Positions 54,566-62,330 of a stretch of DNA of 64,000 bases are shown piece by piece. Position 1 is the first letter of the stretch; every line of letters begins with the position of its first letter. Origin of the DNA: Erythrobacter sp. HL-111. Lineage in GTDB: Bacteria > Pseudomonadota > Alphaproteobacteria > Sphingomonadales > Sphingomonadaceae. The translations under genes and the position numbers were made by a program. Location of the stretch: contig NZ_LT629743.1 in the NCBI RefSeq assembly GCF_900105095.1, forward strand, positions 2,969,501-3,033,500. Direction: 5' to 3'. Under the pieces are notes generated by a model that saw only the letters and a list, made by a program, of their open reading frames with translations, was not told the origin of the DNA and ran no database searches.

Positions 54566-57429
54566 GCGTGCTCTCCCTTTGGCCGGGAGGGGTCGATGTC
54601 CATCGGGTGCTCGGTAGGTTCGAGCTTTTCCGCGCGCTGCGCCGCGCCCGACAGCTGGGCAAGCGCGAGCATCACCGCGCCCACGACCGTCAGCGCCACG
54701 CCGATGTCGAACAGGAGCGCGGTGGCAAGCTCGACCTCGCCGACCAGCGGGAGCTGGAAATAGTCGAAGGCGGAGGTGAGGAAGGGCTTGCCGAACACGA
54801 GCGAGCCGAGCCCCGTCGCCGCCGCGATCAGCACGCCCCACGAAATCAGCGCATGGCGTTCGGTCCGGCGGCGATCCTCGGCCCACTCGAAGCCGGACGC
54901 CATGTACTGGATGAGCAGCGCGATCGAGAACACCAGCCCCCCGATGAAGCCCCCGCCCGGCAGGTTGTGCCCGCGCAGGAAGATGTAGAGCGCGACGACC
55001 AGCGCAAGCGGCAGGATCAGTCGCCCGGCCACGACCAGCATCATCGGGTGGCGTTCGGGCGAACGGACCTGGTCGGGAATCCAGGCGAGCAGCCGCTGGC
55101 CGGATTCGCCGCGAACGGCGGTCTTGAGCAGCGCATAGATCCCGATCGCCGCGATCCCCAGCACGATGATCTCGCCGAAGGTGTCGAAGCCGCGGAAATC
55201 GACCAGGATGACGTTGACGACATTGGTCCCGCCCCCGCCGGGCTTCGACTGCGCCCAGTGGTAGGACGAGATCGGATCGTTCGCAGGCCGGGTCATGACT
55301 TCATAGGCAAGCCACGCCACGCCCGCTCCGACCATGCCCGCCAGCGTCCCGTCGCGCACGCGGCGCGGAAGGGAACTGATCGAACGCGGGGCCTTGGGCA
55401 GCAGGTTGAGAGCGAGCAGCAGCAGCAGGATCGTCACCACCTCGACCGAAATCTGCGTCAGCGCGAGGTCGGGGGCGGAGAGGTAGACAAAGGCGAGGCC
55501 GACGACGAGCCCGACGATGCTGATGTAGATAAGCGAGAGGAAGCGGCGCGTCTCGGACAGGACCACCGCCACCGCGCCCGCGACCAGGATCGCCCAGGCG
55601 ATCACCGCGACCGGCGAGGCCGGGAGCGTCGCGCGCGTGCCGGCGGCGTGCTCGCCCGCGCCCATCCCCTCGATCCCGAGCGCCAGCGCGGCGAGGAAGA
55701 AGACGAACAGGGTCCGCGTCAGCGATCCCGTGTGGATGCCGTCGGTGACGAACCGGCTGGCGCCCACCAGCCGTTCGATCCCGGTGTCGAACAGCCGCTT
55801 GGCGACGGGGAGGGGAAGGCCGCGCCAGACCCGCTCGGCCGGGCCGTGCCGCCACAGCAGCACCGCGCCGCCCGCGACGGCGAAGACGCTCATCAGGAGC
55901 GCGAGCGTGAAGCCGTGCCAGAGGCTGAGATAGTAGTAGGGCAGGTTCTCGTCCTGCACGACGGCGCGCGAAACGCTTTCGACGAGGCTTCCGGCGAAGG
56001 TCGTTGGGAACAGGCCGATCAGCGCCACCAGCGCGACCAGCACCGCGGGCGGACCCCACAGCCCGATGCCGGGATCGTGCGGGGACCTGGGATAGTCTTC
56101 GCGCCGCGGCCCGAAATAGACGCCGTGGACATAGCGCAGGGAATAGGCCGCCGACAGCAGCGAGCCCAGCGTCACCGCGACGGGCAGCAGCCACGGTATC
56201 CCGGCCCAGGCGGTGTGCGTCGCCTCCTCCAGCATCATCTCCTTGGAAATGAAACCGTTGAGCGGGGGTATGCCCGCCATCGAAAGCCCCGCGATCGTGC
56301 CCGAAACGCCCGCGATCGGCATCAGGCCGATGAGCCCGCCGAGCCGTTTCAGGTCGCGCGTGCCCGCATCGTGATCGACGATCCCCGCGTTCATGAACAA
56401 GGCCGCCTTGAAGGTCGCATGGTTGACGATGTGGAACACCGCGACCACCGCCGCCATTTTGGTGCCGAAGCCCAGGAGCATCGTGAGCAGGCCAAGGTGG
56501 CTGACCGTCGAATAGGCGAGCAGGCCCTTGAGGTCGTCCTTGAACAGCGCGATCGCCGCCGCGACCACCATCGTCACCACCCCCGTCGTCGCGACGAGGT
56601 AGAACCACAGGTCCGTCCCCGCGAGCACCGGCCACAGCCGCGCCATCAGGAACACGCCCGCCTTCACCATGGTTGCGCTGTGGAGATAGGCCGAGACCGG
56701 CGTCGGGGCGGCCATCGCGTGGGGCAGCCAGAAATGGAACGGGAACTGCGCCGACTTGGTGAAACATCCGAGCAGGATCAGCACCAGCGCCACGGGATAG
56801 AGCGGCGAGGCCTGCACCGCCTCGCGCTGGCCGAGGATCGCGGTGAGGTCGTAGGTCCCCGCGATCGTGCCGAGCAGGACCATCCCCCCGATCAGCACGA
56901 GCCCCCCGCCGCCCGTCACCGCGAGCGCCATGCGCGCGCCCTGCCGGCCTTCGGCCTTGTGCCCCCAGAACCCGATCAGGAGGAAGGAGGAGAGGCTGGT
57001 CATCTCCCAGAAGACGAGCATGAACAGGATGTTGTCCGACAGGACGATGCCCAGCATCGCCCCCTGGAACAGCATCAGGAAGGCAAAGAACCGGCCCGAA
57101 TCCTCCCGGTCCGAAAGGTAGAAGCTGGCATAGGCGATCACCAGCACGCCGATCCCGAGGATGAGCCCGGCAAAGAGCAGGCCGAGCGGGTCGAGGAAGA
57201 AGCTCGCATCGAGCCCGAGCGCGGGGATCCAGCGGTAACGCTCGGCGATCACCTCGCCGCCGAGCACGCCGGGCGCACGCAGCAGCACCAGCGCGAGCGC
57301 CAGCGCCGCGAAGCCACCCGCGATCGCCCCGTTCACCCGGCGTGACGCCCCGCCCCCCGTCGCACCCCCCGCGAGCGCAACCCCGAGCGCGCCGAGAAAG
57401 GGGAGGAGGGCAATCGTCAGCAGGTCCAA
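54562..57429 (-). CDS. mrpA: fused Mrp/Pha-type antiporter subunits A and B
   Basis: A 955-residue membrane protein. The first 750 residues are MrpA (NuoL-like): LVFWEMTSLSSFLLIGFWGH, FPFHFWLPHAMAAPTPVSAY, LHSATMVKAGVFLM, then the MrpA-specific C-terminal helices. From about residue 800 the MrpB domain follows (GRLILPLALVVALYIFLRGH, then NLPGGGFIGGLVFSIALLIQ). Alphaproteobacterial PhaAB fusions have this plan. The likely start is TTG at 57429 with GGAG seven bases upstream; ATG at 57517-57519 would add 30 unconserved residues. It is the first gene of the operon mrpAB-C-D-E-F-G, which exchanges Na+ (or K+) for protons. Confidence 0.94.
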   Translation of the reverse strand: MDLLTIALLPFLGALGVALAGGATGGGASRRVNGAIAGGFAALALALVLLRAPGVLGGEVIAERYRWIPALGLDASFFLDPLGLLFAGLILGIGVLVIAYASFYLSDREDSGRFFAFLMLFQGAMLGIVLSDNILFMLVFWEMTSLSSFLLIGFWGHKAEGRQGARMALAVTGGGGLVLIGGMVLLGTIAGTYDLTAILGQREAVQASPLYPVALVLILLGCFTKSAQFPFHFWLPHAMAAPTPVSAYLHSATMVKAGVFLMARLWPVLAGTDLWFYLVATTGVVTMVVAAAIALFKDDLKGLLAYSTVSHLGLLTMLLGFGTKMAAVVAVFHIVNHATFKAALFMNAGIVDHDAGTRDLKRLGGLIGLMPIAGVSGTIAGLSMAGIPPLNGFISKEMMLEEATHTAWAGIPWLLPVAVTLGSLLSAAYSLRYVHGVYFGPRREDYPRSPHDPGIGLWGPPAVLVALVALIGLFPTTFAGSLVESVSRAVVQDENLPYYYLSLWHGFTLALLMSVFAVAGGAVLLWRHGPAERVWRGLPLPVAKRLFDTGIERLVGASRFVTDGIHTGSLTRTLFVFFLAALALGIEGMGAGEHAAGTRATLPASPVAVIAWAILVAGAVAVVLSETRRFLSLIYISIVGLVVGLAFVYLSAPDLALTQISVEVVTILLLLLALNLLPKAPRSISSLPRRVRDGTLAGMVGAGVAWLAYEVMTRPANDPISSYHWAQSKPGGGGTNVVNVILVDFRGFDTFGEIIVLGIAAIGIYALLKTAVRGESGQRLLAWIPDQVRSPERHPMMLVVAGRLILPLALVVALYIFLRGHNLPGGGFIGGLVFSIALLIQYMASGFEWAEDRRRTERHALISWGVLIAAATGLGSLVFGKPFLTSAFDYFQLPLVGEVELATALLFDIGVALTVVGAVMLALAQLSGAAQRAEKLEPTEHPMDIDPSRPKGEHA

Positions 57430-57674
57430 GATGACGCTCCGGGTGTCGGGTCGGTTGCTTCGGGTGACGGGCGACGGGAAGAGCGTGGGCGCGCCTCCGC
57501 CGGGTGGTCCTTCGCGCATCGCATCTGCCGCGTCAAAGTCAAATTCCGCTTTCCCCGGCCTGGTCCCGGCTCCGGCCGGCGGCGTCAGGCGGGAATAATG
57601 CAACGCGCACTTGCAGGGTTCCGGCCGCCTCGCGCAATTCGTGTCAAGTCGAAAGGCCCGAATCACCCAACCTG

Positions 57675-57703
57675 TTGCAAGCACGGGATTGCGGCGGTAA
57701 GTT
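57675..57703 (+). promoter_or_regulatory. putative promoter of the NfrB-like gene
   Basis: TTGCAA (57675-57680), 17 bases, TAAGTT (57698-57703), 24 bases before the TTG start. TAAGTT is repeated ten bases later (57708-57713 region) with a GTTAAC palindrome between. Confidence 0.45.
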
Positions 57704-57726
57704 AACCTAAGTTGGGGAGGGTCGCC

Positions 57727-59253
57727 TTGACGTTGGATGAGCTGGGTTTCTGGCAGGTGCTGGCGTTGCTCCAGCACGAGTTGCTGCTGTTCGCCGCGGT
57801 GTTTTTCCTGATCGGTGCGCTCGACGACATTGCGGTCGATGCGCTCTGGCTCCGGCTCAAGCTGCGCGGTCGGGCGACGACGCCGCGGCTCGATCGGGAC
57901 GATCTGCGCGCGCGCCGGCTGCACGGGCGGGCGGCGGTGTTCATCCCGGCCTGGTCCGAAGCCACGGTGATCCGCGAAACGCTCGCCCACCTCCTCGCCG
58001 CCTGGCCGCAGGCGGACCTGCGGGTCTATCTCGGGTGCTACCCCAACGACCCGGCGACCATGGCCGCCGCGATGCGGGCCGCGCCCGGCGACGACCGGCT
58101 GCGGATCGTGCTCCACGAACGCGAAGGCCCCTCGACCAAGGCCGATTGCCTCAACCGCCTGTATCGCGCGCTGTGTGCGGACGAACAGCGCCTGGGCGAA
58201 AGCTTCGCCATGATCGTCTTTCACGATGCCGAGGACATGGTCGATCCCGCCGCGCTCGGCCTGCTCGACCTCGCGATCGCGCGGGGCGCGGATTGCGCGC
58301 AATTGCCGGTCGAACCGCTGGTCCAGCGCGAGGGCGGGTTCCTCGCCCGCCATCTCGGCAGCCACTACTGCGAGGAATTCGCCGAATCCCACGGCAAGGC
58401 GATGGTGGTGCGCGACGCGATCGGGGCGGCGCTGCCCGCGGCCGGGGTCGGCTGCGCGGTGTCGCGCGACGCGCTCGAGCGGCTGTGCGAACGCCGCGCC
58501 GGGAGCGGGCAGGAGGCGGCGCCCTTCAACGCGGATTCGCTGACCGAGGATTACGAGCTCGGCCTCGGCATCGCCGAATGCGGCGGGGACTGCCGCTTCG
58601 TGCGGGCGCGCGGCGAGGACGGGCGGCTGATCGCGACGCGCGCGCTGTTTCCCGCCCGGCTCGACCATGTCGTGCGCCAGAAGACGCGCTGGATTCACGG
58701 CATCGCGCTGCAGGGCTGGGACCGGATCGGCTGGACCGACCGCTGGCTCGAGATCTGGATGCGCGGCCGCGACCGCCGCGGTCCGCTCACCGCGCTGGTG
58801 CTGGCGCTCGGCTATGCCCTGCTCGCGCTGACCGGCGTGCTGTGGACCGCGCAGGCGTTGGGGCTTGCCGGGCCGCTGACCCTTACGCCTCTACTCGAGG
58901 CGCTGCTGATCGCCAATCTCGCGACCTTCGCCTGGCGCGGCGCGTGGCGCTTCGCCTTCACCGCGCGGGCCTACGGGGCGGGCGAGGGGCTGCGCGCGGT
59001 GCTGCGGATTCCGCTCGCCAATGCGGTCGCGATCATCGCCGGCCGGCGGGCGGTCACCGCCTATGCGCGGACCCTCGCCGGGCGCGCGATCGAATGGGAC
59101 AAGACGCCCCATGCCGCCCACCCGGCGTTCTATCCCGGCGTGCGCACCCCGGGACGGCCGCCTCATTTCACCGCGACCCGCAGCCCGCGCCGGATGCCGA
59201 ACCCGCGCGCGCGGCAGGCGGGCGGGGATGCGTCGGGGCTGGCCGCCTCGTGA
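57727..59253 (+). CDS. membrane glycosyltransferase, NfrB-like
   Basis: A 508-residue family-2 glycosyltransferase in the inner membrane, resembling the N-terminal part of NfrB (bacteriophage N4 adsorption protein B). One membrane helix (about 15-35) precedes the catalytic domain: AAVFIPAWSEATVIRETLAH, STKADCLNRLYRAL, the DxD-like HDAEDM, TEDYELG, and QKTRWIHGIALQGWD (the QxxRW motif), then about three to four membrane helices. NfrB-type enzymes are linked to cyclic-di-GMP-dependent surface polysaccharide made for phage N4 receptors. The MshEN domain of full NfrB is absent. The start is a TTG at 57727 with GGGGAGG upstream. It overlaps the next gene (GTGA). Confidence 0.88.
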   Translation: MTLDELGFWQVLALLQHELLLFAAVFFLIGALDDIAVDALWLRLKLRGRATTPRLDRDDLRARRLHGRAAVFIPAWSEATVIRETLAHLLAAWPQADLRVYLGCYPNDPATMAAAMRAAPGDDRLRIVLHEREGPSTKADCLNRLYRALCADEQRLGESFAMIVFHDAEDMVDPAALGLLDLAIARGADCAQLPVEPLVQREGGFLARHLGSHYCEEFAESHGKAMVVRDAIGAALPAAGVGCAVSRDALERLCERRAGSGQEAAPFNADSLTEDYELGLGIAECGGDCRFVRARGEDGRLIATRALFPARLDHVVRQKTRWIHGIALQGWDRIGWTDRWLEIWMRGRDRRGPLTALVLALGYALLALTGVLWTAQALGLAGPLTLTPLLEALLIANLATFAWRGAWRFAFTARAYGAGEGLRAVLRIPLANAVAIIAGRRAVTAYARTLAGRAIEWDKTPHAAHPAFYPGVRTPGRPPHFTATRSPRRMPNPRARQAGGDASGLAAS

Positions 59254-60419
59254 CGGGCGCGCCTTTCGCAGGGGAGGCGCGGCGCCCGCGCCGGCGCGGG
59301 CGCCCGCTCGCGGTGCTGACCGGGTTGCTGGCGGTGTGGGTGGCGGGCCGCGCGGCGGTGTGGGAAAGTCCGCTTGCCGTGCCCGGCGCGCCGCCGTCCG
59401 CCGTGCTGGCCGAACGCGGCGCGACCGGAGCAGCCTTGGTTTCGGCGGACATCGCGTCCCCCGAGCGCACACCGCAGCCCGCCGCGGCCGGGCCGACCGC
59501 GCCGCCGCCGACCGCGCTCGCCGCGCGCGCCGGCAAGGCTCGCGCGAGGTCGATTTTCGGGCGGGACGCGAGGGGAGGGGGCGCGCCCTCCGATGCCGCG
59601 CCCGCCGCGGCCCACCGCGAACTCTTCGCCGCACCGGTGCGGGCGGGTTCCACCGGCAATCCGCCACCTTTCGCGCCGCCCTCCGCCGTGCCGGGCCGCG
59701 CCGACGAACCGGCGGCGGCGCACCTCACCGAAGCGCGCCCGGTGCGCGCTGATCGCTGGTCGCTCGATGCCTGGGCGTTCTGGCGCGAGGGGTCGGACGC
59801 CGCGCCGATCTCGCAGGGGCGCGTGCCGATCTACGGCGCGAGCCAGCTCGGCGCGAACCTGCAATGGCGCGCGCGCCCGTCCTCGCCGCACGATCCGCGG
59901 GCCTATGCCCGGGCCTATCGCGCGCTCGTGCGCCGGGGCGAAAGCGAGCTTGCGCTCGGGGTCTCGGCCCGGCCGCTGCCGCGCCTGCCGGTGCGCGCCG
60001 CGGGCGAAGTCCGAGTCACCGACGGGCCCTTCGCGACCGAATTGCGCCCGGCCGCCTTCGCCGTGACCGAATTCGCGCCGCTGCGCCTGCCGTTCGACCT
60101 CACGCTTGAGGCCTATGCCCAGGGCGGCTATGTCGGCGGGGAGGCGGCGACCGCCTTTGCCGATGGGCAGGCGGTGCTGGCCGCTGAGGTCGCCGCGTTC
60201 GATTCCGCGCTTTTCGGGCGCTCGCGCCTCAGCCTCGGGGCAGGCGCCTGGGGCGGCGCGCAGGAGGGGGCGAGCCGGGTCGATGTCGGCCCGACCATGC
60301 AGCTCGACGTGCGGGTCGGCGAGGTGCCCGCGCGCCTTTCGGTCGGGTGGCGCGAACGCGTCGGCGGCGATGCCGCGCCCGCTTCGGGGGTCGCCGCGAC
60401 GCTTTCGACCCGGTTCTGA
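59250..60419 (+). CDS. putative outer-membrane barrel partner of the NfrB-like protein
   Basis: A 389-residue protein starting at GTG 59250, which overlaps the glycosyltransferase stop by four bases. An Arg-rich N-terminus is followed by a membrane/signal helix (AVLTGLLAVWVAGRAAV), about 130 residues of Ala/Pro-rich low-complexity linker, then a beta-rich region from SLDAWAFWREGSDAAP and VPIYGASQLGANLQWR to a terminal Phe (LSTRF). That part resembles the C-terminal domain of NfrA, the outer-membrane partner of NfrB. The TPR part of full NfrA is missing. It is probably the export or receptor component of the same polysaccharide system. Confidence 0.7.
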   Translation: MTGAPFAGEARRPRRRGRPLAVLTGLLAVWVAGRAAVWESPLAVPGAPPSAVLAERGATGAALVSADIASPERTPQPAAAGPTAPPPTALAARAGKARARSIFGRDARGGGAPSDAAPAAAHRELFAAPVRAGSTGNPPPFAPPSAVPGRADEPAAAHLTEARPVRADRWSLDAWAFWREGSDAAPISQGRVPIYGASQLGANLQWRARPSSPHDPRAYARAYRALVRRGESELALGVSARPLPRLPVRAAGEVRVTDGPFATELRPAAFAVTEFAPLRLPFDLTLEAYAQGGYVGGEAATAFADGQAVLAAEVAAFDSALFGRSRLSLGAGAWGGAQEGASRVDVGPTMQLDVRVGEVPARLSVGWRERVGGDAAPASGVAATLSTRF

Positions 60420-60510
60420 CGCGCACCCGCCCGGACGACACCGAAACGGCGCAATCCCTGCCGCTCCCGGCATCTTTCAACCGTCTTCCCGCTGGGCTAG
60501 GGCGAAGCGC

Positions 60511-61425
60511 ATGGACGTCTACCTGCCCATCGCGAATCTTTCGGTGAACGGTCTTTTCATCGTGCTGCTGGGCGGGCTGACGGGCATCCTTTCGGGCCTG
60601 TTCGGGGTCGGTGGCGGGTTCCTGACGACGCCGCTCCTGATCTTCTATGGCATCCCGCCCACGGTCGCGGCGGCATCGGCGGCGACGCAGGTGACGGGGG
60701 CGAGCGTGTCGGGCGTGCTTGCCCACGGAAAGCGGGGCGGGGTCGATTACCGGATGGGCGCGGTGATGGTCGGCGGCGGGGTGATCGGCGCGCTGATCGG
60801 GGCGCTGCTGTTCCGCCTGCTGCAGGCGCTGGGGCAGATCGACGTGGTCATCAACATGCTCTACGTCCTCATGCTGGGCACGATCGGCTGGCTGATGATG
60901 CGCGAGGCGATCTCCGCGCTGCGGCCGGGCAGGAACGCGGCCGATACCCAGCCGAGGAAGCGCCGCCATCACCCGCTCGTCGCGGGGCTGCCGTTCCGCT
61001 GGCGCTTCTATGCCTCCGGTCTCTACATCTCCCCCCTCGCGCCGTTGATCCTGGGCATGCTGGTCGGCATCCTGACCATGCTGATGGGCGTCGGCGGGGG
61101 GTTCATGCTGGTCCCCGCGATGCTCTACATCCTGGGCATGAGCGGGAATGTCGTGGTCGGCACCTCGCTGTTCCAGATCCTGTTCGTGACCATGGTGACC
61201 ACCATGACCCATGCGCTGACGACCAAGGCGGTCGACATCGTGCTCGCGGGGCTCCTGCTCGTCGGCTCGGTCATGGGCGCGCAGTTCGGGACCCAGATCG
61301 CGATGAAGGCGCGCCCCGAATTGCTGCGGCTGGTGCTGGCGGGGATCGTGCTCTTCATCGCGCTCAGGATGCTCTACGGCCTTGGCGTGCAGCCCGACGA
61401 GATCTACACGGTCGACCCGCTGTGA
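60511..61425 (+). CDS. TSUP (TauE/SafE) family membrane transporter
   Basis: A 304-residue protein with eight or nine membrane helices arranged as two similar halves; both halves carry the family Gly-rich motif (LFGVGGGFLTTPLLIFYGIP and LMGVGGGFMLVPAMLYILG). TSUP proteins export or import sulfite, sulfonates or other small anions. The half-linker is a basic cytoplasmic stretch (PRKRRHHP). It overlaps the next gene by four bases (GTGA). The substrate cannot be read from sequence. Confidence 0.92.
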   Translation: MDVYLPIANLSVNGLFIVLLGGLTGILSGLFGVGGGFLTTPLLIFYGIPPTVAAASAATQVTGASVSGVLAHGKRGGVDYRMGAVMVGGGVIGALIGALLFRLLQALGQIDVVINMLYVLMLGTIGWLMMREAISALRPGRNAADTQPRKRRHHPLVAGLPFRWRFYASGLYISPLAPLILGMLVGILTMLMGVGGGFMLVPAMLYILGMSGNVVVGTSLFQILFVTMVTTMTHALTTKAVDIVLAGLLLVGSVMGAQFGTQIAMKARPELLRLVLAGIVLFIALRMLYGLGVQPDEIYTVDPL

Positions 61426-62186
61426 GGCGATCATCGGCGGCCCTCCTGCTCGCGCTCGCAGCGCCGTTCCTGATGGGCCAGCGCGAACCGGTGCTGGTGC
61501 CCGAGGTGAGCCAGTCGCGGATCGAGGTGAGGCAGGGTTTCACCGGCGCGAACCTGCTGCTCTATGGCGCGATCATCGACCCCGAGGGACCCGGCACCGG
61601 CACGGGCTACGACATCGTCGTCGTGCTCAAGGGGCCGACCGAACCGCTCCGCATCCGCGAGAAGGAGCGGATCGCGGGCATATGGATGAACGCGGGCTCG
61701 ACCGATTTCCGCTCCGCTCCGTCCTTCTTCGCGGTCGCCTCCTCGCGGCCCGTGGAGGAGATCGTCGATCCGCTCACCGCCGCGATCTACGAACTCGGCA
61801 CGGATTTCATCCAGCTTTCCCCCACGGGCGAGATCGATCCCGAGGAACAGCGCCGCTTCGCCCGCGGCTTGGTCGAGATGCGGCGGCGCGACGGGCTTTA
61901 CAAGCAGGACCCGGACGGGGTCCGCATCAGCGAGGGCGTGCTCTACCAGGCCCGCATCGCGCTGCCGTCCAACGTCACCACCGGGCAATACACCGCCGAA
62001 ACCTTCGCCATCGCGGGCGGGCGCGTGCTGGCCTCGGCGACCGCGGAGATCACGGTCGTCAAGGCCGGGCTCGAAGGCCGGGTGGTGGCCGCGGCTGAGC
62101 GCTGGTCGCTGCTCTACGGACTGGGCGCGATCGTGCTGTCGGTGGCGATGGGCTGGATCGCGGGCCGGCTCTTCTCGCGCACCTGA
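61422..62186 (+). CDS. TIGR02186 family periplasmic protein
   Basis: A 254-residue protein with an N-terminal signal peptide (SSAALLLALAAPFLMGQ) and one C-terminal membrane helix (about 228-248), so mainly periplasmic. The middle shows the family pattern: RIEVRQGFTGANLLLYGAI, PLRIREKERIAGIWMNAGS, then ARIALPSNVTTGQYTAETFA. Genes of this family regularly follow a TauE-like transporter, as here, where GTG overlaps the transporter stop (GTGA). It is presumably an accessory of that transporter; the function is unknown. Confidence 0.85.
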   Translation: MRRSSAALLLALAAPFLMGQREPVLVPEVSQSRIEVRQGFTGANLLLYGAIIDPEGPGTGTGYDIVVVLKGPTEPLRIREKERIAGIWMNAGSTDFRSAPSFFAVASSRPVEEIVDPLTAAIYELGTDFIQLSPTGEIDPEEQRRFARGLVEMRRRDGLYKQDPDGVRISEGVLYQARIALPSNVTTGQYTAETFAIAGGRVLASATAEITVVKAGLEGRVVAAAERWSLLYGLGAIVLSVAMGWIAGRLFSRT

Positions 62187-62190
62187 ACAC

Positions 62191-62220
62191 GGCCCGCCGC
62201 GCGGCCTGGCGGGCCTTCGT
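62191..62220 (+). terminator. putative terminator after the TauE/TIGR02186 pair
   Basis: GGCCCGCC (62191-62198) pairs with GGCGGGCC (62208-62215), loop of nine bases, followed by TTCGTT. Its T run is weak. Confidence 0.5.
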
Positions 62221-62330
62221 TGACGCGTTCTTAACCCCGATCCCCTTAACGCTGGGCGCGCCGGCGGCTGGCCGGCAGGGCCTGGCAGCGCCGGGTCGTC
62301 GCACACAGCAAGGGGCAGGGACACGCCGTC

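Noticed and set aside
57727..60419. Prophage genes because of similarity to phage N4 adsorption proteins
   Set aside because: NfrA and NfrB are host envelope proteins that the phage uses. No capsid, tail, integrase or lysis genes are near, and codon use matches the neighbours.
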